Of a stretch of 64,000 nt of DNA, positions 9,667-19,742 are shown one piece after another. The stretch is from Bartonella australis AUST/NH1. GTDB taxonomy: Bacteria; Pseudomonadota; Alphaproteobacteria; Rhizobiales; Rhizobiaceae. The notes under the pieces are model-generated. The model was given only the letters and a program-made list of their open reading frames with translations, was not told the origin of the DNA and searched no databases. A program made the translations under genes and the position numbers. The DNA is taken from positions 1,252,501 to 1,316,500 of the forward strand of contig NC_020300.1 of assembly GCF_000341355.1 (NCBI RefSeq). Direction: 5' to 3'. Within the stretch, counting starts at the first letter, position 1. Each line of letters starts with the position of its first letter.

Positions 9667-12465
9667 TTAATAGTCGTTCACTAACGGTGGGCAAGAACAA
9701 ATTAATGTTCTATCACCGGAGACATTATCAATGCGCGAAACAGGCGGCCAGTATTTATTCGCTGGATCAAGATTGCGATTAGGAAACGCAGCTTCTTGCC
9801 GCGAATAAGCATGATTCCAGTTGTCGCTCAAAGTATCTGCCAGTGTATGCGGGGCATTCACCAATGGATTATCCTCCTTCGGCCAGATACCCATACCGAC
9901 TTTTTCTGCCTCTTCAGCAATAGACAATAAAGCATCACAAAAACGATCAATCTCTATCTTTGGCTCTGATTCAGTTGGCTCAATCATTAAAGTTCCAGGA
10001 ACTGGAAACGACATAGTTGGCGCATGAAATCCGTAGTCAATCAAACGCTTTGCAATGTCATCGACACTCACTCCATATTGCTCCTTTAGCAAACGCGTAT
10101 CTACGATGCATTCATGGGCAACACGACCATATTTACCTCTATAAAGAATAGAATAAGCTTGTGAAAGACGTACTGCGATATAGTTAGCGTTTAATATTGC
10201 CGTTTGCGTCGCATATTTTAAGCCATCAGCCCCCATCATCCGAATATACATCCACGTAACAACCAGAATAGAAGCGCTTCCGTATGGAGATGCTGAAACT
10301 GCATGTGTCGTCTTATAGTGCGCATGACCAGGCAAAAACGGCTTTAAATGCGCCTTTACCCCAATTGGACCAACGCCAGGACCGCCACCACCGTGAGGAA
10401 TTGCGAATGTTTTATGCAAATTCATATGACAAACATCTGCCCCCATATCCGCTGGACGCGCGAGACCTACAAGCGCATTAAGGTTAGCCCCATCAAAATA
10501 CACCTGCCCACCATTTTCGTGGACAATAGAGCAAATATCCTCAATACTTTCTTCATAAACACCGTGTGTTGAAGGATAAGTAATCATTAAAGCCGCTAAA
10601 TTATCCTTATATAATTGAGCTTTTATTTTAAGATCATCCACATCAACATCGCCATCGCTTAAACATTTAACCACAACGACTTCCATACCTGCCATATGAG
10701 CTGAAGCTGGATTGGTGCCGTGCGCAGATGCAGGAATAAGACAAATATTACGTTGATGATCGCCGCGTGATTGATGATATTGGCGAATAGCTAAAAGCCC
10801 GGCATATTCACCCTGAGCACCAGAATTTGGCTGAAAAGAAACTTGCGAAAATCCTGTTATTTCACACAACCACTGGTTTAATTGCTCGATCATTTCCTTA
10901 TAACCCGATACATCTTCTTCGGGAGCAAAAGGATGTACATTAGCTACCATAGGCCAACTGATGGGCATTAACTCAGCTGCTGCATTAAGTTTCATTGTAC
11001 AAGATCCAAGAGGAATCATCGCGCGATCGAGTGCCAGGTCTTTGTCCGATAACCGGCGTAAAAAACGCATCATATCTGTTTCTGAATGAACCGCATGAAA
11101 AAATGGCTGCGAAAGAAAAGCCGCATCACGTTCTTTACCCAAAAATCGCACAGCTGTCGTCTGATCGTCTAATTGCGCACCAAAAAGCTGCGCTAAAGCG
11201 CAAGCATCTTCTTCCGTCGACAACTCATCAAAATTAACTGCGACTCTATCATTATCGAGGACGCGAACAAGACGCCCACTCGTTTTTGCTCGTGCGGCAA
11301 TTTCTTGAGCTCTACCCTCAACTAAAACGCTAACACAATCAAAAAAGTCCTCACCTTCGAGACGCACACCTGCTGCCTCTAACCCACCGGCAAAACGGCA
11401 CGCTAGATGGTGAATCCGCTTAGCAATTGCCTGTAAACCTTGCGGGCCGTGCCAAATAGCGTAAGCTGCAGCCATATTAGCCAACAAAACCTGCGCCGTA
11501 CATATATTTGATGTCGCCTTATCGCGCCGAATATGCTGTTCGCGAGTTTGCAACGCTAAACGGAAACCAACGCGCCTTTTTGTGTCCATCGACTGACCAA
11601 CAACACGCCCTGGAATTAAGCGCGTTAAAACAGAACTTACTGCAAGATAGCCTGCATGAGGACCGCCAAAGCCCATCGGAACACCATAACGTTGCATAGA
11701 ACCCACAACAATATCAGCGCCCCATTTTGCCGGTGGTTCCATAAGGGTAAGGGCTAGAGGATCAGCAACGACAATCACCAGCGCTCCTTTTTCCTTCGCC
11801 TCTTTGATAATTTCACTATAATCGTTGAAACAGCCCCTCGTATCTGGCCAAGACAAAACAACAGCAGCCGTATCAGCGCCGATTTCATCATTTTCAGCGA
11901 TACGAATGCCTTGTGTTTCAGCACGCGTTTGCGCAACATCCAAAATCTGTGGATGTAAGAGACTCTGCACCGAAATTTTTGTTTTTTTCCCACGTGAAAA
12001 TCGTACTGCTACCGCATTAGCTTCAGCCAAAGCTGTCGCTTCATCAAGAAGAGAAGCAGCAGAAACAGGCAAACCAGTAAGTTCGCTCACCAATGTCTGA
12101 AAATAAAATAAAAGCTCTAAACGGCCTTGGCTAATCTCTGCCTGATAAGGCGTATAAGCGGTGTACCAAGCTGGATTTTCAAAAAGATTACGCAAAATAA
12201 CAGGAGGCACATATGTTCCATAATAGCCCTGCCCGATAAAACTCTTACGCACATGATTGCGCCCCATCATCTCAGAAAGCTCTTCCAAAGCCTGTCCTTC
12301 ATTCACCGCTTCCGGTAAATCGAGCGAACGCTCTAAATAAATGGACTTTGGAACAGCCTGCGAAACCAGTGTTTCAATTGAATCAAGTGCTAAAACATTC
12401 AACATTTTTTGCACTTCATCAGGGCGAGGTCCAATATGCCGAGAAAAAAAACGACGTTCTTGCAT
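9667..12465 (-). CDS. gcvP: Glycine dehydrogenase (decarboxylating), P-protein of the glycine cleavage system
   Basis: Homodimeric-type P-protein (about 930 aa) that decarboxylates glycine with PLP and transfers aminomethyl to lipoyl-GcvH. Both halves of the ancient duplication are present. The PLP lysine is in [17 protein letters not shown] (about residue 680), preceded by the glycine-rich region around [12 protein letters not shown]. The frame can start at GTG 12474, overlapping the gcvH stop by two bases in an ATGA-like junction; ATG at 12465 gives [14 protein letters not shown], the usual N-terminus, and is preferred. Last gene of gcvT-gcvH-gcvP, under the upstream glycine riboswitch. Confidence 0.96.
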   Translation of the reverse strand: MQERRFFSRHIGPRPDEVQKMLNVLALDSIETLVSQAVPKSIYLERSLDLPEAVNEGQALEELSEMMGRNHVRKSFIGQGYYGTYVPPVILRNLFENPAWYTAYTPYQAEISQGRLELLFYFQTLVSELTGLPVSAASLLDEATALAEANAVAVRFSRGKKTKISVQSLLHPQILDVAQTRAETQGIRIAENDEIGADTAAVVLSWPDTRGCFNDYSEIIKEAKEKGALVIVVADPLALTLMEPPAKWGADIVVGSMQRYGVPMGFGGPHAGYLAVSSVLTRLIPGRVVGQSMDTKRRVGFRLALQTREQHIRRDKATSNICTAQVLLANMAAAYAIWHGPQGLQAIAKRIHHLACRFAGGLEAAGVRLEGEDFFDCVSVLVEGRAQEIAARAKTSGRLVRVLDNDRVAVNFDELSTEEDACALAQLFGAQLDDQTTAVRFLGKERDAAFLSQPFFHAVHSETDMMRFLRRLSDKDLALDRAMIPLGSCTMKLNAAAELMPISWPMVANVHPFAPEEDVSGYKEMIEQLNQWLCEITGFSQVSFQPNSGAQGEYAGLLAIRQYHQSRGDHQRNICLIPASAHGTNPASAHMAGMEVVVVKCLSDGDVDVDDLKIKAQLYKDNLAALMITYPSTHGVYEESIEDICSIVHENGGQVYFDGANLNALVGLARPADMGADVCHMNLHKTFAIPHGGGGPGVGPIGVKAHLKPFLPGHAHYKTTHAVSASPYGSASILVVTWMYIRMMGADGLKYATQTAILNANYIAVRLSQAYSILYRGKYGRVAHECIVDTRLLKEQYGVSVDDIAKRLIDYGFHAPTMSFPVPGTLMIEPTESEPKIEIDRFCDALLSIAEEAEKVGMGIWPKEDNPLVNAPHTLADTLSDNWNHAYSRQEAAFPNRNLDPANKYWPPVSRIDNVSGDRTLICSCPPLVNDY

Positions 12466-12470
12466 CACTC

Positions 12471-12839
12471 TCACCCAATCAATGCTTTATAAGCGACCCC
12501 ATCCAGCAACGCGTCGAGCTGCGTCTCATCTCGCAGTTTCATTTTCCATAACCAACCTTCAGTTTCGGCTTTTTGGTTCACTAATGCGGGGTCAGCCGCC
12601 AACGCTTCATTAATTTCGACAACTTCGCCGTCGATAGGCGCATATACATCCGAAGCGGCCTTAACCGATTCTACAACGGCGGCGGAGTCCCCTTTGGAAA
12701 AAGATGTCCCCTTCTGCGGTAAATCAACAAAAACTAAATCGCCTAACTGCTCTTGAGCATAATGAGTAATACCAATAGTAGCTATATTTCCTTCAACGCT
12801 GAGCCATTCGTGATCGTGTGTAAAATAAATTTTAGGCAT
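12471..12839 (-). CDS. gcvH: Glycine cleavage system H protein
   Basis: Lipoyl carrier shuttling aminomethyl and reducing equivalents between P, T and L proteins. The lipoylation site is K60 in [27 protein letters not shown] at the N-terminus and [19 protein letters not shown] are family hallmarks. 122 aa is the normal length. It lies 6 bases after gcvT and overlaps or abuts gcvP, consistent with tight cotranscription. Confidence 0.97.
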   Translation of the reverse strand: MPKIYFTHDHEWLSVEGNIATIGITHYAQEQLGDLVFVDLPQKGTSFSKGDSAAVVESVKAASDVYAPIDGEVVEINEALAADPALVNQKAETEGWLWKMKLRDETQLDALLDGVAYKALIG

Positions 12840-12845
12840 GAAAAA

Positions 12846-13967
12846 TTATCCTTTAAAATAATGCTGTTCAACGAAAGGAAGTAAATGGACAGATAACGCG
12901 ATTTTTTTGCCACGCACTTCAGTAAAAACTTCTGTCCCCTCACTCGTCCAATCAATAGGAACATAGCCCATAGCCACGGGTCCATCGAATGAAGGACCAA
13001 AGCCACCTGATGTCACCACCCCGATCTGATGACCTTCATCATCTAAAATCACCGAACCCGCGCGCACAGGCTGGCGAGTTTGCGGCTTTAAACCAACGCG
13101 GCGACGAGACGGCCCTTTTTCATAGGCTTCAAGAAAAGCCTTTGCTCCATAAAACTTAGCTGCTTCTCGAACATTTTTGGAGACAGCCCATGTTAACGCA
13201 GCCTCAATGGGAGTAATATCCGGTGTGATATCATTCCCATGTAGGCACAAACCTGCTTCCAGACGGAGGCTATCGCGCGCTGCGAGGCCGACCCACGCAA
13301 CACGAGAATCACGGAGCAATTTTTCAGCTAAGAAAGAGGCCTGATTTTCAGGGAGCGCAATTTCAAAACCATCTTCTCCCGTATAACCGGAGCGTGTTAC
13401 AAACCAGCCTTGCTGTGTCTCAAGGCCGTTCATAAACAACAGTTTATTAACGGGTAAATCTACATCAGCTGCAACAGCTGCTGCTTCCGGACCCTGGAGA
13501 GCAAGCAGCACCCTCTCAAGCGCGACCACTTGGCAATTAAAACCAGCGGCACGTCTTTTAAGTTCAGCGAGATCAGCTTGTGCATTGCCTGCATTGGCAA
13601 CTAACGTAAAACGATATTCTTCTAAACGGGTAAGAATAAGATCATCAAGAATACCAGCCTTCTCATTAAGCAAGTAACTATATCGCGACTGGCCTTTTTT
13701 CAACAATGCGGCATCAACGGGCAGAGCGTAGGATAAAAATTCAACCGCTTGCGGACCCTCAATAGCGATCAATTTCATATGGGAAATATCAAAAAGACCA
13801 GCGTGAGCACGGGTATGAAGATGTTCTTTCAAAACGCCAAGAGGGTAGGTCAAAGGCATCTTCCAGCCAGAAAAGGCACCAAACTTTGCACCCGCTTTTT
13901 CATGTAATTCATGTAAGGGTAGTGTTTTTAAAGGAGATGTTTCAAGATCCTGCGGCATTACGCTCAT
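12846..13967 (-). CDS. gcvT: Glycine cleavage system aminomethyltransferase (T protein)
   Basis: Releases ammonia from aminomethyl-GcvH and makes 5,10-methylene-THF. Start chosen at ATG 13967 (MSVMPQD), 5 bases after a strong GGAGG; the longer frame to 14018 would run into the riboswitch leader and is rejected. Landmarks: the folate-binding N-terminus FGAFSGWKMPLTYP, LFDISHM, TRSGYTGEDGFEIALP and ARDSLRLEAGLCLHGND. First gene of gcvTHP; 373 aa, normal. Confidence 0.96.
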   Translation of the reverse strand: MSVMPQDLETSPLKTLPLHELHEKAGAKFGAFSGWKMPLTYPLGVLKEHLHTRAHAGLFDISHMKLIAIEGPQAVEFLSYALPVDAALLKKGQSRYSYLLNEKAGILDDLILTRLEEYRFTLVANAGNAQADLAELKRRAAGFNCQVVALERVLLALQGPEAAAVAADVDLPVNKLLFMNGLETQQGWFVTRSGYTGEDGFEIALPENQASFLAEKLLRDSRVAWVGLAARDSLRLEAGLCLHGNDITPDITPIEAALTWAVSKNVREAAKFYGAKAFLEAYEKGPSRRRVGLKPQTRQPVRAGSVILDDEGHQIGVVTSGGFGPSFDGPVAMGYVPIDWTSEGTEVFTEVRGKKIALSVHLLPFVEQHYFKG

Positions 13968-14002
13968 AATTCCTCCAAAAAGCTGTGTCAACCACCGCAA
14001 GA

Positions 14003-14100
14003 TGCGGCAGCCCCACACCTCTCTGTCATAACTCTGAGAGATTACGAGCCATCCCCCCTTCGGTAGCAGGCGCTAAAATTGGCAGTCTGCCCCCTCACGC
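14003..14100 (-). promoter_or_regulatory. Glycine riboswitch ahead of gcvTHP
   Basis: Read on the minus strand the leader contains CCGAAGGGGGG, then TCTCTCAG and GACAGAGAGG, the conserved core pieces of the glycine (gcvT) aptamer. A pairing GGCAG/CTGCC could close P1. Only one full aptamer is evident, so it may be a singleton. A hairpin CCGCA-AGA-TGCGG (13994-14006) follows between aptamer and start codon, with six Ts further down (before GGAGG); this may belong to the expression switch. In alphaproteobacteria such elements usually turn on gcv genes when glycine is abundant. Confidence 0.82.
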
Positions 14101-14754
14101 TAAAAAAAGAGGCGACGACGCTCCTTCTTATATGTCCCAGTCTATAACTCATCTTCTTCACACTGTCATCAGTAAATTAATCATAATGTCACAAATATTG
14201 TGGACTTATACAGACTATAGTCAAAGGACGCACTGTTCCTACCTTTCAAACACCATAAAAACCGAAAATAACCCCGTACGACAAAAACAAAACAAGAAAA
14301 ACTACAATGATTACAAAAATCCCGTTTTAAGGGTAATTCAAAATCTCACTAATTCAAAAATCAGAAAATGACGCTCTGTCTTATACAATTTGACCATAAT
14401 GACAAAAAGAGTGAATCTTTTTGTCTAGCCAATATAGCGATCACATCAAGCAATGACTCTTAAGAGATTCCCGTAATAATTTTGGCTCAAAAACCTTGTA
14501 ATCAACATTCAAAATAGCCGGTGTAACCCCAAGCTCCTTTTTGATGCAACCTACACTGTTGCGATCATTCTCATTTGTCCCTATAATAAATGTGGTGTAC
14601 TTTTGTAATTTTTCTTACTTATCGGATAAATCAGAAATATCTTACAACGGCGACCCGGCCCGTGATAATATAATCTTCCCTGCGGCCGAACAATGTCGTA
14701 AACTGCAGCTGTTTTATGTGCGAAACTGCATCGGATAGAGGTTACGGAGTACTC
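14101..14754. other. Intergenic region holding the divergent gcv and Lon-N promoters
   Basis: About 650 bases, AT-rich, with no credible gene. Open frames here (for example 13985-14371) lack ribosome sites and overlap the riboswitch. Confidence 0.45.
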
Positions 14755-15420
14755 ATGAAAGCCGGCAATGTTTGCTATAATTGTGAAAACGATCTCCCTG
14801 AGAAAATCGCTCTATTTCCCTTAGAAGGTGCGTTATTACTACCGGGGGGTATTTTATCGCTTAATATTTTTGAACAAACCATACTCGAAATGATTGAAGA
14901 TGCTATGGTATCCAATCGTCTGTTAGGGATTATTCAACCACTTTCGTCAAGTGTGGAAGACGACCTACCTATACAGCTTCACAAAATAGGTTGCATAGGG
15001 CGCATTACTGCCTACAGCGAAATAGGAAGTGGACGGCTTCTCATAGTATTACAAGGCGTTTGTCGTTTCACTGTAAAACAAGAATTAACACGTACAAAAT
15101 CTTACCGGATTGCCGTCATCCAATCAAACATAGAGGACTTGCAAGAGCATAATATTTCGGAAAATATTAATCGAGAAAATTTATTAAATGTCATTGAGGA
15201 CTATCTTAGCATACATGATGTAGAACATAACTGGAACAGCATTTTGCAAACACCTACACACGTGCTCGTTAACACCCTATCAGCTCTTATCCCTTTTACA
15301 CCGGCAGAGAAGCAAGCGCTGCTGGAAGCTCCGGATACTGCGAGCCGTGCCCAGACTCTTCTCGCTTTAACTGAACGCTCACTCATGAAACAAACGGGAG
15401 CACACTACCGCTTGAATTAA
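14755..15420 (+). CDS. LON peptidase substrate-binding (Lon N-terminal) domain protein
   Basis: Stand-alone Lon-N/PUA-like domain without AAA+ or protease parts; the cellular role of these proteins is not well established. The domain starts at [20 protein letters not shown], followed by [20 protein letters not shown] and an alpha-helical tail ending in [16 protein letters not shown] 14755 is chosen because GGAG lies 6 bases upstream; the frame is open further up to 14716 but that segment does not resemble the family. The Trm112-like gene follows at once, as in other Rhizobiales. Confidence 0.88.
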   Translation: MKAGNVCYNCENDLPEKIALFPLEGALLLPGGILSLNIFEQTILEMIEDAMVSNRLLGIIQPLSSSVEDDLPIQLHKIGCIGRITAYSEIGSGRLLIVLQGVCRFTVKQELTRTKSYRIAVIQSNIEDLQEHNISENINRENLLNVIEDYLSIHDVEHNWNSILQTPTHVLVNTLSALIPFTPAEKQALLEAPDTASRAQTLLALTERSLMKQTGAHYRLN

Positions 15421-15433
15421 TGGATTTCAAAAT

Positions 15434-15625
15434 ATGGAAAAAATGAACACTGATCCTAAAATGCTCGAATTGCTCGTCTGCCCAATCACAAAAGAAACAC
15501 TCTCTTTAAACCGGGAAACGCAAGAATTAATCTCACTCAAAGCGAAACTTGCTTACCCTATCCGCAGCGGTATTCCCATCATGCTAGCCTCAGAAGCCCG
15601 CCCTCTGCAGCATAATGAAACATGA
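15434..15625 (+). CDS. Trm112-family small protein (YcaR-like)
   Basis: 63-aa protein of the Trm112 family. In other organisms Trm112 activates methyltransferases; the bacterial short forms are poorly characterised. [16 protein letters not shown] gives the first metal-like cysteine region, and [20 protein letters not shown] is the strongly conserved C-terminal block. Only one cysteine is retained, as in other proteobacterial members. It follows the Lon-N gene by 13 bases. The start could also be the ATG at 15443 (MNTDPK). Confidence 0.88.
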   Translation: MEKMNTDPKMLELLVCPITKETLSLNRETQELISLKAKLAYPIRSGIPIMLASEARPLQHNET

Positions 15626-16652
15626 ACCAACTTTTCCACTTCGCCGCAAATCAATCTTAAATCGCCTAGGCAGACGCTTCCCAAAAACGGACAACACGCC
15701 ACGAGGACGCGCAGCGGTAAAATTTATATGAGAGAACCCACGACAAGCTGCTTTTAAATTCCTCCCATATACATGGACGATAAAATTACCTCAGCGAAAA
15801 ATACCATCTAACTATTCTGATGCAACCGAATCTCTGAATGAAATTAGATAATCAATACACCCCACCCTAATGCTAGAATTAAAAATGCGCACAAAAGATA
15901 ACAGCCAATCTTAGAAGAACCTAATCCACCAAGCTTCTAAAAATTCAAATTACGCCGATCAACAATCACTTGAGCAATTTTTGTCCCAAATACCGCGATA
16001 ATCTCACTGGACTGCCCGGGGAGAATCGCTTGGCACACTGCTCTCTTTACCTACCAACAAAAAACGAAATCCCATAAAACCGTATACGGCCCCTGTAGTC
16101 CAAATCCCCTGTTTTTAAAGACTCCAATAACACCACCACTCGAATCACGCCTTTAGGCATATGCGTGTGCTTTTCTCGCTGCCCCCTCATTAACAAGCCA
16201 AAAGGTGAAAAAGTGTTTTAGCAGCCCTCTATAATATCTTCCACAAGAACTAACGTGAGTAACGATAAAACGTAAAATTCGTCGGCGTGATGAATAATTC
16301 AATCACCGCGGAACTTAAAAATCTCAAAGCGTGATAATTAACAGAAGATAATGCATTCACGAGGCTAAAACCTCACCGGGAAAACGCTTATACGGCTTGA
16401 CGTAAGATATTCAAGCTTTTATCAGCTCTCAAAGGCACAAGAAAACCGTGCATTGCGCGACAAGCTAATGTAGTAGTGTAATCCGCGGCCGCTGTGCGTG
16501 TGAAATCCAGTCCAAGAAAACGGCGATATTGTTTAATATTCCTTGGCCAACTTATTTTTTCCTAGATTTCGCTCGGAAAAAGCTAGGGGCGTGTGTTAGT
16601 TTTTAAGGTTGCGTATTAATTTTTTAAGTGAAGAAAGACGGGAGTGTCAAAA
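15626..16652. other. One-kilobase gene-free region before asd
   Basis: No frame longer than noise, and no homology I can recognise. The length and the many stops suggest one or more eroded genes. The last 60 bases hold the asd promoter area. Confidence 0.45.
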
Positions 16653-17684
16653 ATGAGTTTTAAAGTTGCCGTTGTCGGTGCTACCGGGAATGTTGGTCGT
16701 GAAATGCTGACAATTCTGGAAGAGCGTGGTTTTCCCGCCAGTGAAGTAATTCCTTTAGCTTCACGGCGCTCATTAGGGCAAACTATTGCCTACGGTGACA
16801 AAACCTTAAAAGTAAGAGCGCTTGATACATATGATTTTTCCAACACAGACCTGTGCCTTATGTCTGCCGGAGGAAAAATTTCCAAAGAATACGCTCCCAA
16901 AATCAGTTCTTCTGGTTGTGTGCTAATTGATAACTCATCCACTTGGCGTTACGATGCTGACATCCCCTTGATTGTTCCTGAAGTTAACGCAGAAGCTATT
17001 AACGGCTTTTCCAAGCGCAATATTATTGCCAACCCTAATTGCTCGACAATCCAACTCGTCATGGCCTTAAAACCCCTCCACGATGCAGCAATCATCAAGC
17101 GCGTTATTGTATCTACCTATCAATCAGTTTCCGGAGCCGGTAAAGAAGGAATGGACGAGTTATTTGAACAATCACGAGCGGTTTTTGTCGCTGATCCAAT
17201 TTCGTTAAAAAAATTCACCAAACGCATCGCCTTTAATATCATTCCCCACATCGACGTTTTTATGGAAGATGGCTATACAAAAGAAGAATGGAAAATAATG
17301 GCTGAGACGAAAAAAATTCTCGATCCCAAGATCAAATTAACGGCTACTGCTGTCCGCGTTCCTGTTTTTATCGGCCACGCTGAAGCCGTGAATGTTGAAT
17401 TTGAAGAACCAATAAGCGCTGATGAAGCGCGTACTCTCCTACGCAATACGCCCGGCTGCCAACTGATCGATAAACATGAAGATGGCGGTTATATTACCCC
17501 TTATGAATGCACCGGAGAAGACGACACTTTTATCAGCCGTATTCGCGAGGATATTACCGTTGAAAATGGTTTAGCTTTCTGGATTGTCGCCGACAATTTA
17601 AGAAAGGGAGCGGCGTTGAATGCAGTTCAAATCGCTGAACTTCTCATTTCTAATGCTCTGATTAGACCTAAGTCATCAGCATAA
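16653..17684 (+). CDS. asd: Aspartate-semialdehyde dehydrogenase
   Basis: NADPH-dependent reduction of aspartyl phosphate to aspartate semialdehyde, feeding lysine/DAP, methionine and threonine synthesis. NADP-binding loop VVGATGNVGREML at the N-terminus, catalytic cysteine C130 in NPNCSTIQ, catalytic histidine in VPVFIGHAE. ATG 16653 follows GGGAG by 8 bases; an in-frame GTG at 16644 overlaps that ribosome site and is rejected. 343 aa, normal. Single gene. Confidence 0.96.
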   Translation: MSFKVAVVGATGNVGREMLTILEERGFPASEVIPLASRRSLGQTIAYGDKTLKVRALDTYDFSNTDLCLMSAGGKISKEYAPKISSSGCVLIDNSSTWRYDADIPLIVPEVNAEAINGFSKRNIIANPNCSTIQLVMALKPLHDAAIIKRVIVSTYQSVSGAGKEGMDELFEQSRAVFVADPISLKKFTKRIAFNIIPHIDVFMEDGYTKEEWKIMAETKKILDPKIKLTATAVRVPVFIGHAEAVNVEFEEPISADEARTLLRNTPGCQLIDKHEDGGYITPYECTGEDDTFISRIREDITVENGLAFWIVADNLRKGAALNAVQIAELLISNALIRPKSSA

Positions 17685-17762
17685 ATAAAATCAGCAATGA
17701 AGCGATAAACGCCTTGTCCCGTGGCATTTTCTGCTTCCTCTTAAAGCAGCGGCACGCTTCTT

Positions 17763-18371
17763 TTACCTCCGTGGAGCAGGATAGGTTACAACACGGTAAC
17801 GCGTCTCGTTGCGCTCGGCATTTCTGAAATTAACATCATTTGGAAATAGAGGATTATAAGCAGCTACCCGATGTACAGATACAGTGCTCTCACCCAATAA
17901 CGGATTCAAAATTGTTCGTTCATCGGTTTTTTTGACTCCTGTTGGCGTAATAATCACGTCTGTTCTGAAGTGTTTTTGCATCTTCGTCTTTGCAACGCCA
18001 GAAGCAATCTGATTCATTTTTCTCTTTGCTCCTGTCATTGAAGAGCTTAGCCGCGCCGGCGTAAGCGAGAGAGAAACTACGGGAACATTGCCGACGGCAA
18101 AATAATCCGCAGCTGCCCAACCAGCTATTCCATTATAGCGAAGCGAACACCAAGCTTTACCGGGTAAGCAGCCGTCAATTTGCACTTTTTCTCCGGTAGG
18201 AACTCTTGCTATAGCTTGGTAAGTCATAGCCGGTCCCTTTCGTAAAATGACATCACCGGTTTCTATACGAGCAACAACCCCAGAAATAGCACCAGAAACA
18301 GTCATTCCAAGCCCCAATCCCATCAAAGATATCCGGGTTATTGTTGTTGATAAAAAATTCTTTTTAAACAT
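17763..18371 (-). CDS. Exported SH3b-domain protein
   Basis: N-terminal hydrophobic signal (about residues 8-32, ending near SGAISG) followed by a bacterial SH3 domain at about 34-92: RIETGDVILRKGPAMTYQAI, VPTGEKVQIDGC, WCSLRYNGIAGWAAADYF. The remaining ~110 residues are basic and low in motif content, ending RVVTYPAPRR. SH3b domains often bind cell-wall peptides, so a periplasmic envelope role is likely but inferred. Convergent with asd, with 78 bases between stops. Confidence 0.8.
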   Translation of the reverse strand: MFKKNFLSTTITRISLMGLGLGMTVSGAISGVVARIETGDVILRKGPAMTYQAIARVPTGEKVQIDGCLPGKAWCSLRYNGIAGWAAADYFAVGNVPVVSLSLTPARLSSSMTGAKRKMNQIASGVAKTKMQKHFRTDVIITPTGVKKTDERTILNPLLGESTVSVHRVAAYNPLFPNDVNFRNAERNETRYRVVTYPAPRR

Positions 18372-18917
18372 TATTTCTTTTTCCTATCCGTAATATCAGG
18401 AGCAAAATATTTGTCTTTACAAAGGTTGACAGTGTTGTACTAAAACGGCAGTCGGTTTCTCATCGTTTTAAATATCGACGACATTTCAAGAGAATGTTTC
18501 CTTATTTTCTCCCCACCGTTACGCACATAGCCTTCCCATACACACAGGCCGCTGCGCAGCCTGTTTGTCTCGACAACAGTGCTCGTCCTATAGATCATAG
18601 ATTAGCGCTTCGGAGTGTAATCTGCTTCCCCACTCTCTCAGCGAATAGTCATCTAAAAAAGTTTTAAGAGCGCCATTGGTTCCACAAAAATATTCCACCA
18701 CAGGATCTACAGTCTAAATTCTGTGTAAAAATTCTTAGTCAACAGAGTGTAACCATTAAAAAATAAACGCCCGTGGCATAAGATAAATTGTTTTTATTGC
18801 TTGAAGAAAAACAATTGAATATTCCGCCAAGCTTTTATATCTTTCGACCATATCAAAAATAGTGCTCGATGCATTGTCTCCTCAAAAAACTTTTTGATGT
18901 AAAGGAATATAAACGAT
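18372..18917. other. Divergent promoter region between the SH3b gene and metQ
   Basis: About 545 bases. Contains the perfect 10-bp inverted repeat at 18786-18816. I looked for the SAM-II (metA) motif ahead of metQ and did not find it. Confidence 0.45.
18786..18816. repeat. Inverted repeat upstream of metQ
   Basis: AATTGTTTTT and AAAAACAATT form a perfect 10-bp stem around an 11-base loop about 100 bases before the metQ start. It could be an operator, or a hairpin in the metQ leader. AT-rich, so chance is not excluded. Confidence 0.4.
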
Positions 18918-19736
18918 ATGGTATTAAATAAATTCTTCCAATCTATTGTCTTTGGATTGCTCTTTTCTCTCTTAGCACTTTTTTTTCATTCTTCCTTTGC
19001 AATGGCAGCAGATAAGACAAAAATCAGACTTGGTATTATGGAAGGAGAAGAAGCAACTATTTGGGGAGTTGCCGCCGAACAAGCTAAAAAAACTGGTTTA
19101 GACATCGAGCTTGTTTATTTTTCCGATTACTCTCTGCCTAATGATGCTGTTAATGCAGGAGACATCGATGCAAACGCTTTTCAACACAAGCCTTATTTCA
19201 GTAATCAAATTCAGCAGAATGGCTATAAGCTTTCAATTTGTGGAAACACATTTATCTCCCCCATTGGTGTCTATTCACACAAAATTAAAGATATAAAAGA
19301 CCTGCCTGACAGAGCGGTCATTGGTATTCCCAACGACCCATCAAATGGAGGAAGAGCTTTGCTGCTTCTTCATTCCTTAGGTCTCATCAAATTAAACGAT
19401 CCTAATGATTTTCTAGCATCCCCGCTTGATATCGTTGAAAATCGCAAAAATCTTACGATACGCGAATTGGATGCGGGCATTTTGGGGCGTGCAATCGATG
19501 ATTTTGATATTGCGATTATCAATACAAACTGGGCTTTAGTTACTGGATTAGACGTGCACAAAGACGTCATCGCTTGGGAAAAAGCAGAAAATAACCCTTA
19601 TAACAATATTATTGTCGTTCGCACCGCAGATAAAGATGAGCCATGGGTCAAAAAATTAGTTGCTGCCTACAATAGTGGACCCGTTCGCGCCAAAATTAAA
19701 GAAATTTTTGGTGCAACCGTCCAAACGTCTTGGTAA
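18918..19736 (+). CDS. metQ: D/L-methionine ABC transporter, substrate-binding protein
   Basis: Periplasmic NlpA/MetQ-family binding protein. Hydrophobic signal at residues 8-30 ending SSFAMAADK; no lipobox cysteine is seen, so a soluble or anchored form rather than a lipoprotein is suggested. Typical MetQ blocks: IRLGIMEGEEATIW, DIDANAFQHKPYF, GVYSHKIKDIKDLPD, IGIPNDPSNGGRALLLL, NNIIVVRTADKDEPW. 272 aa, normal. First gene of metQ-metN-metI; this order, with the binding protein first, differs from E. coli metNIQ. Confidence 0.93.
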   Translation: MVLNKFFQSIVFGLLFSLLALFFHSSFAMAADKTKIRLGIMEGEEATIWGVAAEQAKKTGLDIELVYFSDYSLPNDAVNAGDIDANAFQHKPYFSNQIQQNGYKLSICGNTFISPIGVYSHKIKDIKDLPDRAVIGIPNDPSNGGRALLLLHSLGLIKLNDPNDFLASPLDIVENRKNLTIRELDAGILGRAIDDFDIAIINTNWALVTGLDVHKDVIAWEKAENNPYNNIIVVRTADKDEPWVKKLVAAYNSGPVRAKIKEIFGATVQTSW

Positions 19737-19742
19737 TTGAGA

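Noticed and set aside
18700..18917. SAM-II riboswitch ahead of metQ
   Set aside because: The conserved pseudoknot sequence blocks are absent.
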